14,019 nucleotides of DNA from an uncultured Collinsella sp. (GTDB lineage Bacteria > Actinomycetota > Coriobacteriia > Coriobacteriales > Coriobacteriaceae), in the NCBI GenBank assembly GCA_900557505.1, contig USTC01000006.1, positions 1 to 14,019 on the forward strand, read 5' to 3'. This document shows positions 1-5,621 of this stretch, piece by piece (within the stretch, counting starts at the first letter, position 1; each line of letters starts with the position of its first letter). Position numbers and translations under genes: made by a program. The notes under the pieces are model-generated. The model searched no databases. It had not been told where the DNA came from and was given only the letters and a program-made list of their open reading frames with translations.

Positions 1-575
<575 letters not shown>

Positions 576-585
576 CCAGCCGCCC

Positions 586-619
586 CGTGGGACAAATCCA
601 TCGGAAGCGTTGTCCCACG
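586..619 (+). other. 10-bp perfect inverted repeat between the transporter and hydrolase genes
   Basis: CGTGGGACAA (586-595) is the exact reverse complement of TTGTCCCACG (610-619), leaving a 14-base loop. It begins 10 bases after the ABC ATPase stop codon, which suits a transcription terminator or 3'-end stabilising hairpin. No run of Ts follows, so an ordinary intrinsic terminator is not proven. It could also be a regulatory site in the leader of the next gene, 43 bases downstream. Confidence 0.5.
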
Positions 620-662
620 TCTCTCATGCTCCCTGTCACCTTCAGATTCGAAAGCAACACCT

Positions 663-1472
663 ATGATCGGAACTCGTACTTCATCGTCATACACCCCGCA
701 CGTCGACGTTGCCCCCGCCGACCGTCCGCTCATCCTCGTCGCACCGCGTTGGGAAGAGGCAAAACCGTTTTTGAGCGAGACGCTCTCCCCCAACGAGGAA
801 ATCGCAAGTGTCTTTGTCGATGCCATCCTTGCCGCCGGTGGCCTGCCGCTGCAGATGTCTATTGCCGAAGACATTGAGGTTATCCGTCATTACGTCGATA
901 TCGCCGACGGCATCGCCATTCCCGGCGGCCCGGATGTCAACCCCAAGCGCTGGGGCGACGATCGGCCCTACGACCCCACCCTCTGCTGCGAGATCCGCGA
1001 TAGCTTTGAGTTCAAGCTGGTCGACGAGGTGCTCCGCGCCAAAAAGCCGCTCTTTACCACCTGCCGCGGCACACAGCTGCTCAACGTCGCCACCGGCGGC
1101 ACCCTGTGCATGGACGTGCCGAGCCTGGGTGCGCGCGAGGGTCGCACGCAGTGGCGTCACACTCACGTGCTCAACGATCCCGTGCACCCCGTCGAGGTCG
1201 CGCCGGGCTCGCTGCTGGAACGCGCGGTTGGCGGGCACAGGCTAATCCAGACCAACTCCGCACACCACTACTGCGTCGACCGTCTGGGTAAGAGCACGCG
1301 CTTGGTCGCCAAGGCAACCGACGGCGTTCCCGAGTGCATCGAAGTCGAAGGCCAGCCTTTCTGCCTGGGCGTGCAGTGGCACCCCGAGTACACCTGGCAG
1401 ACGCTCGAGACCGACTTTAACCTGTGGAAGTCGTTTGTCGAGGCGGCGGCAAAGGTTAAGCAGGCACGCTAG
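663..1472 (+). CDS. Gamma-glutamyl-gamma-aminobutyrate hydrolase family protein (class I glutamine amidotransferase-like, peptidase C26)
   Basis: A 269-residue cytoplasmic hydrolase of the PuuD family. Characterised members cut the gamma-glutamyl amide bond, for example releasing GABA from gamma-glutamyl-GABA in putrescine breakdown. The glutamine amidotransferase triad is complete: the nucleophile Cys134 in TTCRGTQLLNV, and His240 and Glu242 in GVQWHPE. The family motifs IPGGPDVNP (about 86-94) and NSAHHYCVD (198-206) are also present. Length is normal for the family. The start at 663 is the only reasonable ATG upstream of the conserved RPLILVAPRW strand, but it has no clear Shine-Dalgarno sequence and carries about 20 extra N-terminal residues. 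It follows an amino-acid importer ATPase by 87 bases, so a role in using or trimming imported gamma-glutamyl compounds is plausible but inferred. The true substrate is unknown. Confidence 0.9.
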   Translation: MIGTRTSSSYTPHVDVAPADRPLILVAPRWEEAKPFLSETLSPNEEIASVFVDAILAAGGLPLQMSIAEDIEVIRHYVDIADGIAIPGGPDVNPKRWGDDRPYDPTLCCEIRDSFEFKLVDEVLRAKKPLFTTCRGTQLLNVATGGTLCMDVPSLGAREGRTQWRHTHVLNDPVHPVEVAPGSLLERAVGGHRLIQTNSAHHYCVDRLGKSTRLVAKATDGVPECIEVEGQPFCLGVQWHPEYTWQTLETDFNLWKSFVEAAAKVKQAR

Positions 1473-1505
1473 CTCGCAAGCCACACAAATTAAAGCCTCC
1501 TAAGC

Positions 1506-1544
1506 CAGCGGGGGGCGGACACCAGGCACGGTGCCCCCCCCCTG
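1506..1544. terminator. G/C-tract hairpin between convergent genes
   Basis: A run of six Gs (1510-1515) plus C1516 can pair with G1533 and the following run of nine Cs (1534-1542). The outer CAG (1506-1508) pairs with CTG (1542-1544), allowing a one-base bulge. The loop contains the small palindrome GGCACGGTGCC (1525-1535). It lies between the stop at 1472 on the plus strand and the stop at 1583 on the minus strand, where a two-way terminator is expected. A T-rich tail is weak on both sides, so the terminator role is likely rather than certain. Confidence 0.5.
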
Positions 1545-1582
1545 TATTTGGTATGCTCGGTATGATTATCCCTCACAAACAA

Positions 1583-2401
1583 TCAGAGAAATCTCGACCG
1601 CAATCGGTCTACGGTAAAGCAAATGGTAAAAACGCTTGCTACGTTGATTAGGCAGTCAATTAAAATCGAGATGCATTGACCATTCCCCAACGGGGTCACG
1701 CCACAAATCCACATGAGCATCGAGGCTGGAAGCGGAAGCATGGAATTGGCCCCGAGCTGTATGTAGATCGCTACAACATTGACAAGCAACAGCATGCCAA
1801 TCGGACCGAAGCCGGACCCAAAATAGGAAACAGCGATCACGCAAGAGACCACGTATGCAAGGCAGACCGCACTCGCCAGAAGAAGTCGATCGCAAAACAT
1901 ATTCAGGTTGAAACACTGCTGAGCATCCAAAACGATTGCGCAGTTAAGGCAGTACAAAGCGACGCTCGACAAGACAAAAGCGCCCGAAAGGGCGAGAGAA
2001 GACAACATCGCTCGGGCAACGGTAACGCATACCCGCTTCCCTCCCCGAGCATTCGACAACCCCCACGGCTCCTCGACAAAGCTCGAACTGACAAAGCGTG
2101 GGACAACGCAAGACGCGACAAGCGGAAAGAACAATGCATGAGCCAACGGGGCCACGTTGAACAGCAAGCCGCGAAAAACCTCTGCATTACCAAATAGAAG
2201 GGCGTCCTCTGCCGATAGCCGAAGCGTCGGGTCTGGGAAAAAGCCCAAGAAACTGTTCTCACGGAGGCTACAGAACCACATCGGGAAAGAATTAAGCTGC
2301 AATACCACCATGCACGCATAAATTACCAGGATTAAGGCGTACGTCCATTTGCTCACGTGCTTCAATTCTGAATGGAGGAATCTTTTAATCTGACGAGCCA
2401 T
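1583..2401 (-). CDS. ABC-2 type permease, second subunit of a LanFEG-like transporter
   Basis: A 272-residue integral membrane protein, the last gene of a three-gene ABC transporter unit. Six hydrophobic segments are visible at about residues 18-38, 83-104, 131-157, 172-194, 200-217 and 243-264. A charged cytoplasmic loop follows segment 2, in the position of the permease-ATPase contact loop of ABC-2 proteins. I chose the ATG at 2401 because GGAGG lies 8 bases upstream. An in-frame GTG at 2419 would add six residues but has no better site. The start overlaps the end of the upstream permease by 17 bases, which suggests translational coupling. One ATPase followed by two separate permeases of about 270 residues each is the arrangement of lantibiotic immunity exporters (NisFEG, SpaFEG), but no precursor peptide is nearby and the substrate is unknown. 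GC content is clearly below that of the flanking genes. Confidence 0.8.
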   Translation of the reverse strand: MARQIKRFLHSELKHVSKWTYALILVIYACMVVLQLNSFPMWFCSLRENSFLGFFPDPTLRLSAEDALLFGNAEVFRGLLFNVAPLAHALFFPLVASCVVPRFVSSSFVEEPWGLSNARGGKRVCVTVARAMLSSLALSGAFVLSSVALYCLNCAIVLDAQQCFNLNMFCDRLLLASAVCLAYVVSCVIAVSYFGSGFGPIGMLLLVNVVAIYIQLGANSMLPLPASMLMWICGVTPLGNGQCISILIDCLINVASVFTICFTVDRLRSRFL

Positions 2402-3209
2402 TGAGCACACCTCCGACACGACAGGTCACGAGAGCGTAAATCAATACCGATAGACAGCCAGCTGCCACGCCATATCCCAGAAGCGTCAGCTGCCCCATAT
2501 CGCTATACCCAAGGGCACATCCGACTCCAAGGTACGGCCCCGGAAGGAGGAAGATCCATCGCAAGGATGGTATGGGCGCCTGAAGGTAAGTTCCGTAGAG
2601 CGTCAAGCTCATGACAAATCCGATTATTACCACAGCCCCGCTAAATACGGCGCTGCTTGTAATCCGATAGATGGTCACCGTCTCCAACGCAACCGATATC
2701 ACCAATACGGCGTTGACTATCATTGCAGGCAAAAATACAGTTAGCATGTCGTGCGAGTAGTTATGCCCTCCACGTATTATGGCTATTGCAAAAAGAAGAA
2801 GGCAAAGCGCACTATATGCTGCGCCAATTATTAAAGCAGACGAAAATGCATGGGCTAGAGCCCCATAAAAGCGATTGAGACCTCTTGCCAAAGAAATTCG
2901 GCAGCCCTCTTCATAGCCACGCTCCTGTAGAATTACCAGGCAAACGATGAGCGGCACAAACAGAGATGTGCCGGCAAAGGCGCTACGCACAAGGGACTCA
3001 TCGGGTGCAGAAGGATCGATTACATTCCAGCAGAAGCCAATATCCTCCCCAAAAACGCTATTGCCAAAGGCGAGCAACGTTGTTCCGTTTTTTAGAAAGA
3101 TGCCGAAGAGAAGGCCGAACGCCAGCATAAGCGCAAGACCAAACTTCGCCGGAAATATCCTGTGCAAACGCATCATATCTGCCTTTATGGGATGGATCGC
3201 CCGCTTCAT
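2385..3209 (-). CDS. ABC-2 type permease, first subunit of a LanFEG-like transporter
   Basis: A 274-residue integral membrane protein with six hydrophobic segments at about 22-39, 77-94, 115-145, 158-180, 187-205 and 241-263. After segment 2 comes a loop, residues 96-113, with the pattern ERGYEEGCR followed by SLARGLNR. This matches the coupling loop of ABC-2 permeases in the bacteriocin-immunity group (E, G, R, then a Gly-X-X-Arg before the next helix). The start codon overlaps the stop codon of the ATPase gene by four bases (ATGA at 3206-3209), so the two are almost certainly co-translated. It is weakly similar in layout, but not closely in sequence, to the second permease downstream, so the pair probably forms a heterodimer. 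The substrate cannot be told. Confidence 0.82.
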   Translation of the reverse strand: MKRAIHPIKADMMRLHRIFPAKFGLALMLAFGLLFGIFLKNGTTLLAFGNSVFGEDIGFCWNVIDPSAPDESLVRSAFAGTSLFVPLIVCLVILQERGYEEGCRISLARGLNRFYGALAHAFSSALIIGAAYSALCLLLFAIAIIRGGHNYSHDMLTVFLPAMIVNAVLVISVALETVTIYRITSSAVFSGAVVIIGFVMSLTLYGTYLQAPIPSLRWIFLLPGPYLGVGCALGYSDMGQLTLLGYGVAAGCLSVLIYALVTCRVGGVLNGSSD

Positions 3210-3967
3210 AGCGAGACCGCCTTCATCAAGCGCCTGTAATACTCTTTTAGGGACGACGCCTCATCCCTTATGACGTCCATCGATTCCTTTTTTAGCAGTT
3301 CGCCGTCATGAATAAACAGGCAGCTTGTTGCAACCGATGCCAACTCATCCAAATCATGACTAGAGATGAGCATGGTCTTACCCTGCTCTCGATTCAATCG
3401 ACCGATAAGGGCCCATATACTCTCGATGCCCAGCGGGTCCAACCCGTTTGCTGGCTCATCAAAAATAAGCAGATCAGTGTCACCCAACAAAGCCGTAGCT
3501 ATATCCAGCCGCCGTTTCATTCCCAGAGAAAAACTGCTCACGCTCTTTTTCTCATCGACGTCCAGCCCGACTAGGCTCAAAACGCGAGGAATCTCACGAT
3601 TCGCATCAAGCCCCCATTCCGCACATCGGATCCGAAGATTCTCAGCCGCACTGAGGGATTGGTATGCCCCGCAGGAATCTGGCACATAGCCGACACGCGT
3701 CCGCATCAGGCTCAGCTCTTTTTTCGACTTGCCTCCAAAGAGCTCCACGCTCCCCGAAGATGGCTCGCAGAGGCCCAAGACGATTTTAATAAGCGTGCTT
3801 TTGCCCGCACCGTTTGCACCGACAAGGGCACAGAGCTCAGACTGATGCACCTCGAAGGAAACGTCATGCAAAACGTGCCGTTTCCCGTAGCGTTTTGAAA
3901 CTTTTGATAGCTTTATCGCTGATGCGTTCATTGGACCCCCGTTCTGCTTGATAGAAAAACCGCTCAT
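3206..3967 (-). CDS. ABC transporter ATP-binding protein (LanF/BcrA-like)
   Basis: A 253-residue ATPase that powers the two permeases encoded just downstream. Walker A is GANGAGKST (50-58), the signature is FSLGM (146-150), Walker B is LLIFDEP (166-172), the D-loop is NGLD (174-177) and the switch histidine is H204 in SSHD. The signature is FSLGM rather than LSGGQ, as in drug and bacteriocin exporters of the BcrA/LanF group; this points to export or self-protection rather than import. The ATG at 3967 has AAGGA 5 bases upstream. The internal ATG at 3931 (residue 13) is also possible and lies closer to where the conserved domain begins. The gene is the first of a three-gene unit with its own promoter and an operator-like region (3986-4034), separated from the HTH gene by an intrinsic terminator. 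Confidence 0.92.
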   Translation of the reverse strand: MSGFSIKQNGGPMNASAIKLSKVSKRYGKRHVLHDVSFEVHQSELCALVGANGAGKSTLIKIVLGLCEPSSGSVELFGGKSKKELSLMRTRVGYVPDSCGAYQSLSAAENLRIRCAEWGLDANREIPRVLSLVGLDVDEKKSVSSFSLGMKRRLDIATALLGDTDLLIFDEPANGLDPLGIESIWALIGRLNREQGKTMLISSHDLDELASVATSCLFIHDGELLKKESMDVIRDEASSLKEYYRRLMKAVSL

Positions 3968-3985
3968 ATCGTTCCTTCTTTCCTT

Positions 3986-4019
3986 TATCGTTTTCCATGG
4001 TTGTTATTGTTTTTCGATA
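3986..4019. promoter_or_regulatory. Two-part operator-like region of the ABC transporter operon
   Basis: The right-hand site at 4005-4019 reads TATTG-N5-CGATA, a palindrome with one mismatch. A left-hand half-site TATCG lies at 3986-3990, exactly 19 bases from it. The same arrangement (two sites, 19 bases apart, about 20 bases before the ATG) occurs before the DUF2975 gene at 5031-5064. The right site overlaps the proposed -10 element, as expected for a repressor. That the HTH protein encoded at 4112-4441 binds here is inferred. Confidence 0.6.
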
Positions 4020-4034
4020 ACTCATATTTGTCAA
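4006..4034 (-). promoter_or_regulatory. Promoter of the ABC transporter operon
   Basis: Read on the minus strand, a perfect -35 box TTGACA (4034-4029) is followed after 17 bases by AACAAT (4011-4006), which matches the -10 consensus at four of six positions. Transcription would start near 3999, leaving a leader of about 30 bases before the ATG at 3967. The promoter lies downstream of the terminator that closes the HTH operon, so the transporter is transcribed separately. Confidence 0.6.
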
Positions 4035-4042
4035 GATAATCT

Positions 4043-4077
4043 AAAAGAAGGGACCCGTGTTAGACACGGGTCCCTTC
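4043..4077 (-). terminator. Intrinsic terminator of the DUF2975-HTH operon
   Basis: A perfect 14-bp stem (4047-4060 with 4064-4077) encloses a three-base loop and is followed on the minus strand by four Ts (4046-4043). It begins 35 bases after the HTH stop codon. This is a textbook Rho-independent terminator for the minus strand and separates the regulator operon from the transporter operon. Confidence 0.88.
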
Positions 4078-4111
4078 ACGCTGATACTTCGTTTTAGTTG
4101 TTTGCCTTAAG

Positions 4112-4441
4112 CTACTCGTCACTCAAATCGACAGCGAAGACTGATGTCGGAAGCGATACCTCATTGCCTCCGCCGTCCCGTATCTGTCTCACGACATTTT
4201 TTGCGCGCTCGACAATAAGCTCCTCAAGCTCTTTCTCGCTCACGCGCTGAATAATATCTCCCGGTTGACAATCAAGCTCATCACAGATATCGAGAAGCGT
4301 CTTTAGGCGAATAGCTTTTATCTTTCCGTTTCTAAGCTTTGAAATATTAGCCGGAGTATGCCCCGTCGCCCGAATCAGATCAGCGCTGGTCTTTCCGGTC
4401 TTAAGCAGCTGCGTCTCAAGCTCGATGATGAGATAGCTCAT
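4112..4441 (-). CDS. Cro/C1-type HTH transcriptional regulator (YozG-like)
   Basis: A 109-residue DNA-binding protein. Residues 1-65 form a compact Cro/C1 HTH domain with helix 2 around TSADLIRATG (18-27) and the recognition helix around TPANISKLRNG (29-39). It ends in the family pattern TLLDICDELDCQPGDII. The pattern NGK-hydrophobic-KAIR with CQPGDI is characteristic of the small HTH proteins paired with DUF2975 membrane proteins, such as B. subtilis YozG beside YoaS. About 40 extra C-terminal residues (70-109) have no motif I recognise. The gene starts 9 bases after the DUF2975 stop and has a strong GGAGG overlapping that region, so the two are co-expressed. It probably represses its own operon and the neighbouring ABC transporter through the shared operator-like sites; this is inferred. 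Confidence 0.9.
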   Translation of the reverse strand: MSYLIIELETQLLKTGKTSADLIRATGHTPANISKLRNGKIKAIRLKTLLDICDELDCQPGDIIQRVSEKELEELIVERAKNVVRQIRDGGGNEVSLPTSVFAVDLSDE

Positions 4442-4449
4442 GTTTCCTC

Positions 4450-5010
4450 CTACACAAGCTCGTCAGACTGCTCTTGGAGCAGCGAGGCATAACTCCAGAT
4501 CGCCGAGATAAACAAGCAGACAACTGCGCCGATAAACGACCCCGCATCAAAGGTAGCGCCTTGGCAAATCTCAATAACGAAGGAATGAGGCACGATGTAA
4601 AGCTCCAGTCCGCCAATGGTGAGATTGACCGATCCATAGGCACCAACAAACGAAACAGCAGCGTTAACAGCAAAGGCAAGTGCAAGAACACGGATAAGCC
4701 GCACATGTGCCCTGGTAAAGGGCGAGACGCCCCGCGAGATATTACGGCTGATTCCGCACAAAACGACAAGCGAAATACCCACAACGAGTGCCAGGCACAG
4801 TCCGCTTGGGATAACGATGCACCCGCCATTGAGAAGCGTCACGACACCAAAAGAATCGACAGAAGCAACGTTTTCAACCGCATACCAAATCACGTAAACA
4901 ACCAACGCGGCAAAAGCGACGAGCATCCCTGCAAAAACGGCTGCCATGCAAAAACCAAGCTTCCTGATATTTTCGCCCGCCTTGGCCATACGCTGAACGC
5001 TGTTGGACAT
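4450..5010 (-). CDS. DUF2975 domain membrane protein
   Basis: A 186-residue protein with four hydrophobic segments at about residues 18-44, 64-87, 105-126 and 158-178. Between segments 2 and 3 it carries the DUF2975 motif ISRGVSPFTRAHVRLIR (91-107). An open frame runs back to 5172, but I chose the ATG at 5010 because GAGGGTG lies just upstream and the longer version would cover the operator region with no membrane or family similarity. DUF2975 proteins are uncharacterised and nearly always sit next to a small Cro/C1 HTH gene, as here. A role in holding or sensing for the HTH partner at the membrane is possible but not shown. First gene of a two-gene operon ending at the terminator at 4043-4077. 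Confidence 0.85.
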   Translation of the reverse strand: MSNSVQRMAKAGENIRKLGFCMAAVFAGMLVAFAALVVYVIWYAVENVASVDSFGVVTLLNGGCIVIPSGLCLALVVGISLVVLCGISRNISRGVSPFTRAHVRLIRVLALAFAVNAAVSFVGAYGSVNLTIGGLELYIVPHSFVIEICQGATFDAGSFIGAVVCLFISAIWSYASLLQEQSDELV

Positions 5011-5030
5011 ACACTCACCCTCATCGACTC

Positions 5031-5064
5031 TATCGTTATTCGAACAGTTTATCGAACAACGATA
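5031..5064. promoter_or_regulatory. Two-part operator-like region of the DUF2975-HTH operon
   Basis: The right site at 5050-5064 is a perfect palindrome TATCG-N5-CGATA. The left site at 5031-5045 reads TATCG-N5-CGAAC. Their starts are 19 bases apart. The outer TATCGTT (5031-5037) is also the reverse complement of AACGATA (5058-5064). The region begins 21 bases before the chosen ATG at 5010. It aligns without gaps to 3986-4019 before the ABC operon. Autoregulation by the HTH protein is the natural reading. I could not assign a convincing -35/-10 pair here. Confidence 0.6.
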
Positions 5065-5152
5065 TAGATTGCATGCGGAAAGCCCCACCAGTGCGCATAG
5101 GCCATTCACTAATCGGAAGGGGTGAGAGTGGATTTTTGGACACGTATCGAAC

Positions 5153-5216
5153 GAGAGTGGATAATCTCCCACTTTGAGGCCACCACCGAGCCTAAAACGG
5201 GAGATTATCCGCTCTC
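5153..5216 (-). repeat. 18-bp-stem hairpin downstream of the Hpt gene (terminator or dispersed repeat)
   Basis: Bases 5153-5170 pair with 5199-5216 along 18 positions, with one G-T wobble at 5158/5211. The core GGATAATCTCCC (5159-5170) is exactly complementary to 5199-5210. The 28-base loop holds a small stem AGGC/GCCT (5177-5180 with 5190-5193). It lies 25 bases past the Hpt stop on the minus strand, where a terminator is expected, but the T-rich tail is poor. The outer sequence GAGAGTGGAT (5153-5162) recurs as a direct copy at 5124-5133, which hints at a repeat element rather than a simple terminator. Confidence 0.6.
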
Positions 5217-5240
5217 ATTGTCATCAAAGCACGCAAGCTC

Positions 5241-5597
5241 TTATTCAGCCACCTCGCGCAGGGCCGACATCGTAGCCGCATATTGCTGCTGCAGCGCATG
5301 CATCCCCTCGCGAGCGCCGTCAACGGCATCGGCACCACGCAGTGCTTCGGTTACCACGACCGCCGGCTCGTACAGATTATCGAATCCCAGGTTCTGGCTC
5401 ACGCCCTTGAGCGTGTGCGCTGCCATAAACGCACCTTCAGCGTCTCCCGCCGCCATGGCGGCCTCCAGCTTGTCCATGCTCTCGTCATCCAAAAACTTGA
5501 GGGCAAAGCGGGCGAGCATTTCCTCGCCCATCAGCCGAGCGCACGCGTCATCATAATTGGCGCCGATCTTCTCATACGCCTCACGCATGGAAATCAT
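5241..5597 (-). CDS. Hpt (histidine phosphotransfer) domain protein
   Basis: A 118-residue stand-alone phosphotransfer protein, all predicted helix. The motif AHTLKGVSQNLGF carries the phospho-accepting His61, with the Lys64-Gly65 that follow it in Hpt domains. These proteins pass a phosphoryl group between receiver domains in multistep phosphorelays in the cytoplasm. The ATG at 5597 has AAAGGAG upstream; a second ATG three codons in is too far from it. It begins 24 bases after the stop of the GGDEF/receiver/HD-GYP gene, so the two are very likely one operon and the receiver domain there is the obvious partner. No histidine kinase is encoded in the window, so the phosphate source is unknown. 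Confidence 0.9.
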   Translation of the reverse strand: MISMREAYEKIGANYDDACARLMGEEMLARFALKFLDDESMDKLEAAMAAGDAEGAFMAAHTLKGVSQNLGFDNLYEPAVVVTEALRGADAVDGAREGMHALQQQYAATMSALREVAE

Positions 5598-5621
5598 GGA
5601 TTAAAAACTCCTTTGGTCAAA

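Noticed and set aside
1583..2319. Alternative open frames on both strands across the second permease gene
   Set aside because: The minus-strand permease frame has six membrane segments, a ribosome binding site and operon overlap; the others are shadows.
5011..5172. 54-codon N-terminal extension of the DUF2975 protein
   Set aside because: It translates the operator-like region and part of a hairpin, and the ATG at 5010 has a good ribosome binding site and gives the usual family length.
5124..5216. Possible CRISPR repeat-spacer unit from the repeated GAGAGTGGAT
   Set aside because: Only two 10-base copies exist, with no regular array and no cas genes.
3968..5240. A hidden lantibiotic or bacteriocin precursor gene near the LanFEG-like transporter
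   Set aside because: I looked in the gaps at 3968-4111 and 5011-5240 on both strands for a short gene with a leader and a Cys/Ser/Thr-rich core and found none.
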